Source: Absidia repens (taxonomy: Eukaryota; Mucoromycota; Mucoromycetes; Mucorales; Cunninghamellaceae). Taken from it: 64,000 nt of DNA. Of this stretch, positions 34,564-49,199 are shown piece after piece. The notes under the pieces are model-generated. The model worked only from the letters and a program-made list of their open reading frames with translations, was not told the DNA's origin and searched no databases. The first letter of the stretch is position 1. Each line of letters begins with the position of its first letter. The DNA lies in contig MCGE01000024.1 of the NCBI GenBank assembly GCA_002105175.1, forward strand, positions 310,001-374,000, written 5' to 3'. The position numbers and the translations under genes are program-made.

Positions 34564-37500
34564 ATGCTGGAGGCTCTTGTAGCTTCTATTCTCAACCGCG
34601 TTTTAGGAAATTATGTATCCAACTTGAATTATGATCAATTAAAAATCGCTATATGGAATGGTAAGAAACCTAGTCTTCCCCTTTCGTCTTTATGAATTCA
34701 ACTTGACAAACGTATTTTTAAATCTTTTGTCTTGCCTAGGCGAAGTGAACTTACAAAATTTGAAGCTAAGAAAGGACGCCTTGGACAAACTACGATTGCC
34801 CATTGATGTCGTTGAAGGTAAGAGTACGGAAAGAATACTATGAAAGATTGCGGGATATCTAACTTCGTCTTTCAAGGTTACCTTGGCGAACTGACACTTA
34901 GCATACCTTGGTCCAATCTCAAAAGTAAACCGGTCAAAGTCCATATTAGAAATGTATATTTGTTAGCTTCCCCAAAAACAGAAGCATCGGTATGTTTATA
35001 ATATTATCACATTACCGATAGTATCATCTAATCTATACTTCTGTCCTCTCGCAAAATGAATAGGTGGATCTCAAGGAAGAAGAAGAGCGAGCACAGCAAC
35101 TCAAGCAACGCAAATTGGAAACAGCAGAGCTTTTGGAAGCATCTCAAAAAGATACCAGTGCCAATACCAACGAAAGTAGCAGCAGCAATGATGGTTTCAT
35201 TAGCCAACTGACAGCCAAGGTGATTGACAACATACAAGTCTCTATTCAAAATATCCATTTCCGTTACGAAGACACCGTATCTTGCCCCGATCATCCTTTT
35301 TCTGCCGGCATCACTCTCAAGGAACTAAGCGCTATCTCAACGAATGATGATTGGGAACCTGCTTTTATTGGCGATCTTGCAACTACGATCCATAAGGTCA
35401 GTGCTGCTTTTTCAACTTTTTCATTCACTGAGAACATGGAGTGTTGACTGATTTCTTTTCTTGTTATTATGTAGCTCGCCAAATTGGAATCTCTTTCTGT
35501 TTATTGGAATACTGACTCATCCTCTTTAGCCGGGTTGCCCCATGGAGAAGCATCTCAAGCATACACTGACCTCGTAGGTTCCTTTCTCTCTCTTTGTATG
35601 CTTGCAAACACTCAGTCATTCATCTCTATCTTTTTACTTAGATTCCCACCGCTGTTAATACCTTGAAGGAACATCAATATATTATCAAACCGGTTTCTGG
35701 GACTGGAAAGGTAAGTGACTAAAAGCACTTGCAATTGAGTAATTATATTCCGCCTCACGTGTTTTTATCATTGTACATCATAGATCAAACTGAATAAATC
35801 GTATGGAAAAGAAACGGCCAAAGTGGATACAACCTTGCTTTTTGATGAACTTGCGTTTGGCTTGGACGATGAACAATACCGTGATGCATTGCTTTTGGTC
35901 GATTTATTCCACTCCAATCTGAAGAAACAAGAGGTATGTCATTCAAAAATAGAAATCTTCCTCCCCATATGGAAGGAAATTAATATATCATGTTAACCAA
36001 CTGACTGTCTTTTTTCTATTGGGGCAAGTAGTATCTGAAATTCCATCCTCCTCACGGTACTACACCAACCTCAGATCCAATGGCGTACTTCAAGTTTGCC
36101 GGCAACGCGGTATTATCTAAAATCCATGATCGCAAATACAAGTGGACGTGGGATCACTTCAAGAAACGGCGCGACCAACGCTTGGCATATATCGATGTTT
36201 ACTCTACACATAAACGGGGGGATGCTACTGCACAACAAAACAAATCACTTGCTGAATTGGAACGGGACTTATCCTTTGAAGATATTCGATTTTACAGAAG
36301 TATCGCTAAAAGTCGGTTACGGAAAGAAAAAATTCGGATCGGTAAGTACAATGTAAAAAAAAAAAAAAAAAAAAAAAAAAAGCGATATAACAAGACCTGA
36401 TGGTTTTTACTTTTATTTTTTAGATGAAGCCAAACAGAAAAATGCAAACAAGGGATGGTTCAGCTCTTGGTGGGGCGGTGGCACTGATACTTCCTCAAGT
36501 GATGTTGATGGATCTACGGTAAGTTTTATTGGCTTTTTTTTTTTTTTTTTTTTTTGGAATGACTGTTTAACTTACGCATTCTTTAATTATTATTTATAAT
36601 AGGACAATGATGAGAATGCCATGGTGCTCACAGAACAGCAGAAGAAAGAACTTTACGACGCCATTGATTATGATGAAGACAAGGCTGCAATTGAAACTGC
36701 CGTTGACATGCCAAAAGATGTAAGTATTATCATAAAAAATGCTCAAGCTGCTTTGCATCATGAGAAATTAATTCGTTATATTTGGTAGACGATGAAATTT
36801 GTTCTCGGCATCAAACTCAATCGTGGCTCCTTCAGACTACTACAACATCCTCACACGACAAAGCACCAACTGACCTCTATTGTATTTGAAACCGTTGGCA
36901 TTGAAGTTATCCAGTACACAGATTCTATGAAAATATCAACCAGTTTGGGCGATTTGCAACTTTATGATGGGTCTACAGAAGATACACTCTATCCACAATT
37001 GATTGGTGTCAAAAAGGAATCCGGGAAGGGAACGTAAGTTTGAAAAAATCAATTAACACCCTCATCGACTATCTAATAATTCTTTTGGTTTTGGATATCA
37101 TAGTCTTTCGCTGCTGGGATCAGATCATAACTGCCATCATCATACTCATCATGACGACGACGGACAAATTCAAACAACAGAAGCACAACAGCCTTTTTTG
37201 TCTATCACCTATCAACGGAAACCTTTGGATAAGAAAGCTGATCAGTCGGTCAAAGTGGTTATGCGACACTTGGAAATTATATACAATCCTACCACTATTC
37301 AAGGGGTGATTTTATTCTTCAAGGCACCAAGTGCCAACAGCGAAAGTTTTGATGCTTTGGTGGAAGTGGCTGGCGACACATTAGAAGGCTTCAAAAGACA
37401 AACACGTGCAGGGCTTGAATATGCTTTGGAGAATCATTCAACTTTGGACCTTGATGTTGACATGGATGCACCCATTATCATTATCCCTGAAAAGTAAGTA

Positions 37501-40500
37501 GCTATATAAAAGAACACACACACACACACATAGTGTGAGAGAGAAAGTGTCTTGTTGATTTTTATGCCTAATCCTTTACATTTTTTATGTGATGTAGTTG
37601 CCTGGAAGAAGATTCACCGGTGATGATCATTGATGCTGGGCATATTCGGATAGACAGCGATTTGGCGAATCAAGAACTGGCGGAAGAATTCAAGACCAGA
37701 ACTGAAAAGGATTTTGGACCGGAAGACTACAAGCGCTTGGAGGGACTAATGTACGACAAATTCAATGTGGAACTCTCTCAGATCAAACTCCTGATAGGCC
37801 GTCATGTCCGAAGGTGTATTGCTCAGTTAGAAATGGATGGTGTCAATGCTTTAGATGGTGGCGCTGATGCTCACGTTCTACATCGGATTGATATGAATTT
37901 ACTTGTCGAACGCTGTATTTTACCTGGTGCATCACAATTCACGAAAATCAAGGTCAACGGCCAGTTACCTTTGGTATCGGTCAACTTCTCAACTCAAAAA
38001 TACAAAACATTGATGAAGATTATTGATCTAGTCCTCCCTCCCTCTGATGACACTACTACGAATGAAACAACTGATGGAAATCAACATTTGGATACTAATA
38101 ATCCACAACAAGGACAGCAACAGCAGCAATCACAACGGAACTTGTTTGCACAGCAACTTTGGGGTGACGAAGACCAACACGACCTCTTGCTTTGTGATGA
38201 TGGCAGTAGTGTATATAGCGGTAGTCAGGTCGACAAAAACAGCAACTCCGGTGTCAAACGTAGCTTCACCAACTCATCCAACTCATCTAGTGTGTCGAAG
38301 ACAGAAATTGCTCGGGCTCAACAGAATCAGCTCAAATTTGACTTCTCCATTGGGCATGTGTCTGCTCTCATATATGAATCCGCAAGTGACTCAACATCCA
38401 AAGATACCCTTCTCTGTGAACTGATACTGGAACAATTTAGCCTGGAATTTATCAACCGACCCTTTGATATGTATGTGCATGTACGGCTTCAAGCGTTGAA
38501 TGTATTGGACAAAATGGAACACGGAAAGGAATATCGATATTTGGTGACTTCAAATGATGCAAAGGCGACCTCCGGCTCTGAAAAAGATCTCGTGGATGTG
38601 AAATATCAGCGCGTTAATCCCAAGCACCCCTTGTTTGATGAAAAGTTCGACGGATACGAGCAAACAGTGGATATGCTTTTGTCGACTTTGACATTTGTAG
38701 TAACGCGTCACTCGGTACTGACACTCTACAGCTGGACTATGACGACTTTTACTGGTGGTGATCAACAACAGCAACAGCAGCAGCAGCAGCAGCAACAGGA
38801 TCGTCTTCGTGTTGATGGTTCCGTTGATGATCGCTCAAGTCTCCAGTCAAACCGATTATCATTATTGTCGAAAGGAAAAAATCAGGCCGAACAGAAACAA
38901 TCTCAACAAACGAAACCCGGGCCAGTTTCTACAGTAGAAGAAGCGCCTCAGGATACTGGTTCCATCAAGGTCAATGTACAAATGGTTGGTGTGCAGCTTA
39001 TTCTTAATAAGGATGGTGTGCGTCTTGGGACTGGAATACTCTCTTATGGAAATGTCAAGGTTTTGTTATTGCCTTCTAGGATGATGGTGATGGGCAAATT
39101 TGGAAATTTTATTCTTACTGATGATTCCTCCTCGGCTATCAAGGCGAACACCAACGATCTCGACATGAATGATGATGCTTACTATCTCCAGAAAATATCA
39201 GAGCGATCTGATGTCAAGATGATTAGTATTGATGATGATGAACTCCTCGACTTTACCTATTCGACCTTGGATCCACAGTCTGGCGACTTTCCAGGCTACC
39301 ATCAACATTTATATATGCGACTTGGTGCATTTCGTTTGCTCTATGTCGATGCTCTCAAACCCATCTTGGATTTTTTGTCCGAATTTCTGGAAATGAAAGG
39401 TGTTTATGACTCTGCTCGTACTGCGGCGACTACCATTGCTACTACTGCCAGCTCTAAAACACAACAGCAATATGCTACAATGGTTTTGGAACAACAACAA
39501 CTGCAGCAACAACAGCAAAGTGAACAAGAGGAATCGCTATTTTGCTTTGATATGGTGATGCAAAGTCCTATTGTGATCTTTCCGGTGGGTGCTCAGAAAA
39601 ACAACAATGTCGTGGTGGCACATCTTGGCGAAATCCGTGCCAGCAATGAATTTGTCACTTCTCTTCGTCCAAATTTATCATCTGGTGAAACTACTGATAT
39701 TAAGGTGAATCAAATCAAGTGTGGTCTCTATAATATTTCGCTTCACTCCAGGGTATATGGTGACACCAAGGACGATGGCTTACCAATGTTGGACGATGTG
39801 GACATATCTGTCAAGATAGAAAGTGCGTTTCCTCAAAATGAAGATATTATGGTGGGGCCTCAAACACGCATCCGTGGTGTTATCTCCAATGTGATGATGT
39901 ATCTATCTGAAGATCAATACAGCTGGCTTTTGGAAATTGAAAATCGGCTAATGACGACATTTATGGGACAACCAGAAAATAACGACAACGAAGAACCACT
40001 GGAGTCTACAGCAGCATCGACGGCATCACAGCATCATGACCTGTTTTCTCTCTCGTCCGACCCCAACAAAGAAAATATTATGATTGACATCAAAAACAGC
40101 AAGGCAAATGATATCCAATTAGACTTGTGCTTTGACATGGAACTGATGTGTTTGGAAATCTACAATGGATCTGAAAAAGATGTTATCAGCCGCGAACAGC
40201 ACGCTCTCTGTCGCCTCTCTTTTGATGATACTTCGATGAAGCTCCAAATGACGGTGGATGGACCCATGCTTATGGAAGTACAAATGCGCTCTATCAACTT
40301 TTACGACATCCGAAAAGACTCAACGTCGCGATTCAAAGACATTTTACCTGCTGGCAAGCAACTTGGCGGACCTCAGTTACAGCTACAATACAAGAGCGGA
40401 ATGAAGACGGAGGACGGAAAGGATGTGACCAACGTCAGTGTTACTCTGGATCGGCCACAGGTGGTTCTGTCTCTGGATTATCTTATGCTGTTGAAAGACT

Positions 40501-42627
40501 TTTTTGCAGCACCATTCATGGCACCTCCTCCTCCAACTGAAGCTCAGGCCTTTGTGGTATCCCAGCAGATCAAGGACAGTGGTCAACGTGGCGTTACTCC
40601 AGGTCAAGGAAGCGACAGAATTGGAGATCCAGCAAGTCATATGTCAGAATCAGCATCTCGACCTTACTCCACCTACTCACAGACTGGTAGCCATCAAACA
40701 TCACGCAGTATAAACGATCAGCAAGCGAATGCACAATCGATGTTCTACTACAAAGTCAACGTGGTCGATCTGGAAATCATCTGCCTTGCTCATCCGGATA
40801 CTCTCTCCTCTGAAGCCATGGTGATCTCGTTCGAGGAACTCTCGGTGATCCAACAAGAAACCTTTGCCCTCCGATTGAATGGCATTGGTGTCATGCTTTG
40901 CCGAATGGATAAGCGTAACGAATCATTGATGCCACTGGTCGAACCTTTCAATGTCGATGTGGATATGCAAACGTTAACATCTGCACCGGGTTACACCAAC
41001 ACCAACATTGATGCTCGTATCCAACCCATTACTCTGCGTCTCTCTTATCATGATTTCGTCCTGGTGATGGATATTATCAACAAAGCCACTGCGCTTTTAG
41101 GCACCGATTCCTATAACAACAAAAACGACGACGGATCAACAACAGACTCGGATGATGGGGATGATTATGATGAAGATTTTGACAATGATCTGAATGGTGA
41201 TCTGACTCCTGCGTCTCTACTGTCTTCCCCAGGTTATAGCTTGGCAAGGAATCAATACGATAATTCGCACCTCCACATCGGCGAACAACAGAATCAGGTC
41301 CTCGGTCAACAAAAAAATGCAAATCGGCTGATTGAGCCCTATATTGTGATGTCTCGGGAATCGGTAAGCTACGAATACTGGTATTAATTGACATGACAGT
41401 TGCTCATTTTTTCTTTCTTTCTGATATTATTCTATGTTAGATGAGCGCTCTCTTCGAAGGGTTCCAGTTGATTGTGGTGGAGGACTTGCATGATTTGCCT
41501 TTCATGGATCTTATTGTCAAACCATTTACTGTCATTGTGTCCGATTGGTCTAGAGCTGTAAGTAGAAGAAAAAGCAAGTCTGTATATTGACCTGGTTTAT
41601 CGAACCTTTTTTTCTTTTTCTTTTATAGCTGACTGCGAATGTCAATATATCTACTCGATTCAACTATTTCAACTTCAAAAATTCTTATTGGGAGCCTCTG
41701 ATTGAGCCGTACAACTTCGAAATCAATGTGACTCAGGAACCTACATCTAAAAGCTTGGATATTGGCTTGACATCCAAGGAAATGCTCAATATCAATATGA
41801 CACACACATTTTTGGAAACGGTCTTGTCTATTTCAACGACTCTATCTGATATTCAAGTAAGCTACAACAAAAAGTTATGGGGATAGACTGCTTTTTAACG
41901 TATGACTTTTCTTTTACTTAGCCGCTTCCGGAAAATGCTCAAAAGCGAAGGAAACCGTTTATCATACAAAATAGAACTGGCTACGATATGCGTTTTTGGA
42001 ATATGTCGAGTGATGTGGAAGATGGCGATACCAATGTGTGCGTCATGAAATCTGGTCAAGATCAAGATTGGACCTTTAGGGATTGGCAAAAAAGAAAAGA
42101 CGTAAGTAGGCTTTACTTTAATTTGCATGAATCGGTTTATTCACCAGCTGTATGTTATGCATTAGTCGGTCAAGGTGAATAACAATTTACTGGGTGTAGA
42201 AATTCTTCATATGGGGTGGGAAAGTATCCAGCATATTCCTTTGGATGTGGAAGGCAAGCAATCCTACCGGTTGAAAAATGGCAAGGATGGAATACAACAT
42301 CGGGTAGTTGTGGAGGTCATGTTGAAGAACCATGTTAAGACGGTGATATTTCATGGTGGTTTGACTTTGGACAATCAATCTGAAGAAGTTATGCAGATCA
42401 CAATGGTGGACTTATCAAGAAGAATTGTATCTCCTGTTTGGACAGTTGGTAATATAAATGAATTCTTGATATTTTCCTTTTACTAACTTCGTTATTATAG
42501 AACCAAATGAACTCCTTTACGTTCCCATTGGCTTGTCTTATCGTCCATGGGTTGTTGTCCGTCCTTCAGGTAAAGCAAAAGTGCTAAAACCAATGAAACG
42601 CATTATTTTTTTCTTTTCTTTCTCACT

Positions 42628-42665
<38 letters not shown>

Positions 42666-45600
42666 CTCGTTTGCTTTAGAACATTACCATTGGAGTGATG
42701 TTCTTCTACATTGGTCAGATATGATTCACCCCAAGCCTCCTAATGCGGTTTCGTGCAAACTACTCGAGACAGATTCACCAGAATTTATCTATCATCTTCG
42801 TGGAATCTTCGATACCAAAAACTATGTATGCCGACAGTACCCTATTATGAAGATTCAATTTGGCTCCCCTATCAAAATTGTCAATCATTTGCCGTTCGAC
42901 TTTAAGTGGACTATGATCGATCGAATCACAAACCAATGCGTCTCAACCGTGATCAAAACAGGTGGCTCTGAACAACTACACACCTTTAGTAGTGAAAGTG
43001 ATCTTGCGTTTGTCATGGATATTCAAAAAGAAGGTAAGTAAAAATCCACTATATTTGAATATGATCCTGTTATTAATCTATGTATTTTTCTGGGCGGGGG
43101 ATCACTAGATTATATACCAACGGACTTGACAACGATTCAAGTTACTGATTCTGCTTCACAAGAAGGCATTCCAATCATGGTCAAAGACAATTCTGGAAAT
43201 CCGATTTATTTGCGACTGGTGTTACGGTAAGAACAATAGCAAAAGTACTCTCTTTATTGTGTGATCTTATTTGTGTTTTTTCTTAGGCGCGCAAAAGATG
43301 CAAAAACTGGACTTCGAATCAAAGTATACGCACCCTATCTTATCCTTAACAAATCGGCCCATGCGGTTGCCATCCGATGTCGCAACACAAATTATGGATA
43401 CAAAGCCGTTTCATCAGTACATAATATTCCTGCATATGAATCTCAGGTATAGTACATATTAATTTACATGAGAATCTCTGTGTGCTGATTTTTTACCTTT
43501 TTTTTTGTTTTTTTTTGTTTTGTTTTTTTTTGGTATAGCTTACGCCTTACATGTTCTCTTATCCAAAATCGGATCCCAGAAATAGGTCAGAAATATCGAT
43601 TGATGGGTCGAAATGGAGTCAGGTATGCCAGTGAAAAGATAACGATGTTATGAATAGATATTTACTGTAATTAATTTTATGATTTCTATTAGGCTCTCTC
43701 GTTTGAAGCGGTTGGCAGTTCTGTGGATGTACGCTTAGCATCTCATAACAATACTGAAATTCATGCTGGTATTCATGTTGAAGAAGGAACTGGAATGGTA
43801 AGTAAAACGAAACTAGCGATATAGCGGTGATGGAATAGTTACTCAATTCTATTGTTTATTTGTACCTGTAGTATCATTTGACCAAATTGGTGGCAATATC
43901 TCCACGGTTTGTGCTGAAGAACGACACTCATCTTAATCTCAAATTCGCCGAATATGAATCGAATGAAGCTTCTGTTATCCCTGTTTCTGAAACATTACCT
44001 CTTTATATGACAAGAAAGTCAAGATCTTTCAAATGGTTGTGTCTACAGCTGGCAGAACTTGACAATCAATGGTAAGAATAATTCAAAATTGAAAATACTG
44101 AAAATTAATTTTTTTTTTTTTTTGAAGGTCTACACCATTTGATATTCAAGAAATTGGTACGACCTTCATCAAAGTTCCTAAAAATGGTGACTCCCGACCT
44201 ATTTTGATCAAAGCTTCCGTGCTGATGAATAATGCAACAATATTCGTGACTTTGAAACATACAACGGATTGGCCATATATGATTATCAATTGCTCCAGTA
44301 CTGATGTCACATTTTATCAAGAGGTATGTAATCATATATGGGATAGGTGTAGAAAATGTGATTTATTTAATGTTCTCTTTTCTCTTTCTCTCGCTAGCCA
44401 AGTGAAAACGACGAACACTTCAGAAACAAGAAATCACAAATACCAACAACGAAATACCAGTTGACACCAGAACAGAAATACATGAAGTATTCTTGGGACA
44501 GGCCAGCTACTAAGGAAAGGCGTTTGATTCTGCAAGTTGGTGGCAAAAGCCGTGTTATTGATTTCCAAGCTATTGGTGCGCAGATTCCGTTTAGATACAA
44601 GGTAATAAAAAAATGGGAAGGGTGGGGGGGGAACAAGGTGTGATACAATTTAATGAAAATATGTACATTTATATCATTCAACTAGAAACATTATCATGGA
44701 CCTGGCGGTGGAATTCTCTCTATCGATATTGCTGCTCGTGATTCATCATTGGTGCTACTGTTGACTGACTTCAAAGAAGAAAATAGTTTGTTCCGGCCTA
44801 CTTCCTCTGGGGAATCTACCATCGCCCCATCAAGCTCCCGAGAGAGTAGTAGTATACGCGATCATTTTGAAACTGTGGACATTGAACTTGTAATCAACTA
44901 TACCTTCAAACTTCAACTCAATGGTATTGGCATTTCTGTCGTCAATAGCAGATCGCAGGTAAATATAAAGAATGGAAAAGGGGTGAATATGATTATCACT
45001 CAATACTCACCTTTATTTATTCCTTAGGAGATTGTCTATGCAACAATTAAAGACCTTGATGTCAAGTACACTGATTCAAACTTGTATCAATCTGTTCGTG
45101 CTGGTGTACAATGGCTTCAGATCGACAATCAACTGTTTGGAACTACCTATCCTATTTTGTTCTATCCATCGACTCTGCCCAAAGCTGCTCCTCCTGGATC
45201 TAACGTACATCCGACATTCCATCTTGCTCTGGACAAGGTCAAGGATAATAGTAAGTTGTCTGCTTGAAAAAATTGGTGGTTGAAAATATGGCATTGATTT
45301 ATTTTATTTTCTACGAATGTAGCCCATGGCGTGACGTACTTCAAGCTCTTTTCGGTCCTCTTTCAAGAGATGACAATTGAGGTAGATGAAGATCTATTGT
45401 ATGCCTTTATTGAATTTGCTCAGTTTGACACCAAACAAAATGAATCTGATATACGAAAGTAAGATCAATGTAGAAAAAGACAAACCTTCCAGCAATATCT
45501 AACTTTTTAATATTAGTTCCTGCGATTTGTTGGATGCAAAAGTGGAAGCCCCTCCTGAAGATTACAATCAAGCATTACTCTACTTTGAAGAATTCTGTAT

Positions 45601-47264
45601 CCAGCCCATGCGATTGAATTTATCATTTGTCAGGACACTCCGTGTTAATACTGTAGATGCGTAAGTTGATGAAAATTATGAAAAATGGTGACAAGCTCAT
45701 TATTTATATTTGAATTTTCTGGTATGATTCTCTTATAGAAATGAAAGCACTAACTCACCCATTGGTTACATTTTTGATGTATTTACAATGACAATTGGAA
45801 ATATCAATGTAAGTTTTATGATGCGGGAACTGCCAGATTCACTAATGATCGTAATTATGAAAACATTGTTTATTAGGATGCGCCTGTCAAACTGAACGCG
45901 CTTATTGTGGAAAATCTTCGTGCAAGCTCTCAAGATTTGTCTTCAAGAATTATGCTCCATTATCAAGACCAAGTGATTTACCAAGTTCACAAGGTCGTTG
46001 GCAGTGCAGATCTCATCGGCAACCCAGTGGGTCTATTCAACAATCTTAGTTCTGGATTTGGGGAATTATTTTATGAACCATATCAAGGCTTTATCACAAG
46101 TGATCGACCTCAAGATCTTGGTATTGGTATTGCTCGAGTAAGTATATGATAGCTATAAATGTTGGAGGTGATCTTTATTACTGACAATTTATATCTTTTG
46201 CGACTTCTAGGGTGTTGGTGGATTTATGAAAAAGAGTGTCTTTGGTTTTACCGATAGTTTTAGTCGAGTAACAGGAAGCTTGGGTAAAGGTTTGGCAGTG
46301 GCGACGATGGATAAAAAATTCCAGGACCGAAGGCGCATCCACATGGCAAGAAATAAACCTCAGCATGCTATATTTGGGGTCACTCAAGGCGTCTCATACT
46401 TTGGAACAAGTATAGCTAGTGGGTTTGCTGGCTTGGTTAAACGTCCTATTGAAGGTGCTGAAGAATCTGGAGTGGGTGGCTTTTTCGGTGGTGTAGGCAA
46501 AGGCCTTGTTGGGTGAGTAGTATTTATTTATTTTATTTTGAAAAATTAACGCTAACGATTATTTTATGCAGTGTGGTCACCAAACCTGTAGTTGGTCTTT
46601 TTGACTTGGCAAGCAATGTATCTGCTGGTATCCGTGAAACTACCAACCTGTTTGAGGCGGGGTCCCTCGTCCGCGAACGATTACCTCGATATATTGGAAA
46701 AGATGGCACTTTGGGTGTAAGAATAAAAAATAAAAAAAAAAAGGAAATCAAATGGATGCGCTGCATCGTAGATTAAACTCCCCTTTTTTTCGGTCATAGA
46801 TTTACTCTCAACGTGAAGCTCTTGGACAAATGTGGATGAAGGAAATGAAGGATGGCTACTACAGTCAAGAAAAATATATTGCTCATACTTTGGCGGACAC
46901 CGACGAGAAAACTGCAATTTTGACTTACCAACAACTCTTTATGGTTCACACAAGAAAACTCGAAGTGGAATGGTGTGAAAGGTTGGAAGATGTGGAGACT
47001 TGCAAGTGGATCAAAGGCAAAAATAACGACAATATGATCAACAACAATGATGACAGCAACGGTAATGACGACAATAGTGGTGACAATGTCTGTACTGATG
47101 ATGACGACGACACAAATGATGGTGGTGTGCTAATGATTTATACGAAAACACGACCCGTACGAATCAAAACTATTCACTTTATGGAATCTACTTCTGGACC
47201 ATGGTTTACAGAACAAATACAAAGAACAATGAAGCAACTGCGTGAAGAAAAAAGCAGACAGTGA
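34564..47264 (+). CDS. VPS13: VPS13 bridge-like lipid transfer protein
   Basis: Giant rod-shaped protein that carries lipids in bulk between membranes at ER, endosome, vacuole and mitochondria contacts. I count about 35 exons and roughly 3,300-3,400 residues, near the usual 3,100-3,200. The N-terminal chorein domain is clear: MLEALVASILNRVLGNYVSN, LNYDQLKIAIWNGEVNLQNL, LGELTLSIPWSNLKSKPVKV, then SIQNIHFRYEDTVSCPDHPF. A 3.8-kb exon (about 37597-41363) contains poly-Gln at about 38760-38800. The central adaptor-binding repeats include VNHLPFDFKW and IEPYNFEINVT. The C-terminal region has VGSADLIGNPVGLFNNLSSG, SVFGFTDSFSRVTGSLGKGL, TKPVVGLFDLASNVSAGIRE and REALGQMWMKEMKDGYYSQE, followed by a PH-like end with an Asn/Asp-rich insert. 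The reading frame appears intact throughout. Several introns have long A or T runs. Confidence 0.95.
42630..42663. repeat. 34-base poly(dT) in a VPS13 intron
   Basis: Sense-strand T34 run just upstream of the acceptor preceding the exon at about 42681, placed like an exaggerated polypyrimidine tract. Confidence 0.95.
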
Positions 47265-47799
47265 TACAATAGTCCCACCCCCTTCCCTGTGTAGTGTGTT
47301 AGTATATGCATTTAGTTTGTATCCCCGTCCAATTAGTGTATTATTATTTTATGAAATTCTCCTCCTCCTCAAATATACCAACCATACATAGTTATATTAT
47401 GTTATGAAATAAACAGGCATGTTTGATATCTTTTTCTATATTTGCAGTTGATGCATCGATATTGAATTTTGTGCGATCACCAGTCGTTGTGTGTGTGCGT
47501 GTGTGCTGGTGTACGTGTGTGTTTATCAATGTGGGCAAACGCTGTACGGCACAGTATGCTTCTGTACTTTTTTCACCTATAGAAATTGGTCTTCCCTGGC
47601 TTCATATATCGATTTGTCCGTCTTTTATTCACCTTCTTATATATTTTACTTTATTTGGAATTATTGACACTTCCCATCAAATTGTGGAGAACCTGGATTT
47701 TTTTTGTCCTATTCTAAATGCGGAATGTGAAATTAATTTCAATAAGTCATCGCTTTTCGTTTGGGCTGCTTCTTTTTCCCCGCCTTTTTTTTTTTAATC
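47265..47799. other. Intergenic, VPS13 3' UTR and CMD1 promoter
   Basis: GAAATAAACAGG at 47405 is a probable VPS13 poly(A) signal. An imperfect (GT)n run spans about 47488-47524. A plus-strand open frame at 47423-47797 has no family features. Confidence 0.45.
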
Positions 47800-48760
47800 A
47801 TGTCGTTGATCGATACACTTACTCGCATCCGCTCTATATACTCTGTAAATATCGACAGTGGTGATGAATATCTCGCAAATAGCTGGTATATTATTACTGT
47901 AAGTGGAAGCAACGCTGACGTGGTTATATGACACTAACCTCTCCATTCTTTTTTACTGCATCCGCCTCACTGAAACACTTCTATTCTGCTTTATCAGGCT
48001 GTCACTATCAGTACACTAAATCACCCTGAAGATATCCAACAAGTGGTTACTCTGATCGACCAAGATGTGGAAGACATGAGGTGTTTGACAACTGATGAAA
48101 AACTCGCACTCAAGGTCAAGGTGGTGGCGAAACTGCGCGATGCTATTTTGAAAGGCTTTATTGCCGGCGGATTCCCCAAGGTAGCAAACAAACAAAATAA
48201 GAGGAGGACATCTTGATATGGAAACTGATATACATACAACTCTTTTTTTTTCGGTGCGTGTGTGTGTGTGGGGGGGGTGATGGTGGTATTGATAGACGAT
48301 TAATGGGCTTCAACAATTATACAATGCAACGCCCGACATGATTCGACAACGGCTGGCGAACCAACCTATCCGGAAAGAAGATACCTGGGAACGAGTGATG
48401 GAACAACGTGAAAGGGGCCAAGCATTATTCGATACGATCTATGACAAGCATACTGCACGAGTGATGAACACCATGGCCACCATCTATCCCGATCTTGCTC
48501 AAACGGCACACTATCATCTTTATGGGTCTGCATTGTCAGAGACAACGATAGTCTCCGCAAAAGAAACAAGCCTTCTCGTTGTCGCTGGTTGTTTTGCTCA
48601 GCATTTGCCTTCCCAGCTTCGTGGTCACTCTTACGGCGCTCTTCACAATGGTGCTTCCCAAAGCGATCTTCAGCACGTGTACGAAACCGTTGTTGCTCTT
48701 TGTCAATACTATGGTACTCCTATTCCCAGTCTTCCAAAGGCTATCAAAAGCAAACTATAG
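47800..48760 (+). CDS. Carboxymuconolactone decarboxylase/AhpD-fold protein, copy 1
   Basis: Three exons, 47800-47898, 47998-48180 and 48296-48760, giving 248 residues. The N-terminus is MSLIDTLTRIRSIYSVNIDS. The C-terminal half has HLYGSALSETTIVSAKETSL, LVVAGCFAQHLPSQLRGHSY and GALHNGASQSDLQHVYETVV, the helical signature of the CMD/AhpD-like superfamily (LS..E..L...A......QL..H..GA...G.....L). The AhpD CxxC pair is not seen, so peroxidase chemistry is not supported. Fungal members of this type are mostly uncharacterised. A paralogue with the same exon layout lies at 52724-53638, and about 4 kb of mostly repetitive DNA separates the two. Confidence 0.85.
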
Positions 48761-49199
48761 CATATTAGTTGTAGGGTTTAGTTTTACCACTAGATTTATT
48801 TGCTAGCTTTATTAGTTGGGTATTTACGTATACGTGATTATTGTGAAATAAATGCTCTCATGCTCTGTTGGAGCTTTGAGACATCATATAGATTTGCTAG
48901 GCATCATGGCTTTTTTTTTTTTTTTTTTTTTTTTTGGTCAAAGTATGGGGTTTGATGGTGTGTGATTAGATGATGACTCTGCCGCGTTGCCCATTTGATG
49001 GACCAACAGTCATGCATTGCTCATCGCTCCGTCGATCGAGTATATTTTATTTAGATGGTATGTGGGTGGATGCGTGGATGCGTGAAAAAAGGGGGAGAGA
49101 TGTATGGCGTTTGCTGTAAAAAAAAGATAGGGGAAGTGTCAGGCATTCTTGGTCGGTTAGCCTCTTGCACTGGGCAACCTTTCAGCTCAGCGATTCAGC
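48761..49199. other. CMD copy 1 3' flank
   Basis: GTGAAATAAATGC at 48842 is a probable poly(A) signal. A T25 run lies at 48911-48935. No coding region. Confidence 0.45.

Noticed and set aside
47423..47797. 124-codon plus-strand ORF before CMD copy 1
   Set aside because: Runs through a GT microsatellite and T tract, has no recognisable domain, and overlaps the VPS13 3' UTR and CMD promoter.
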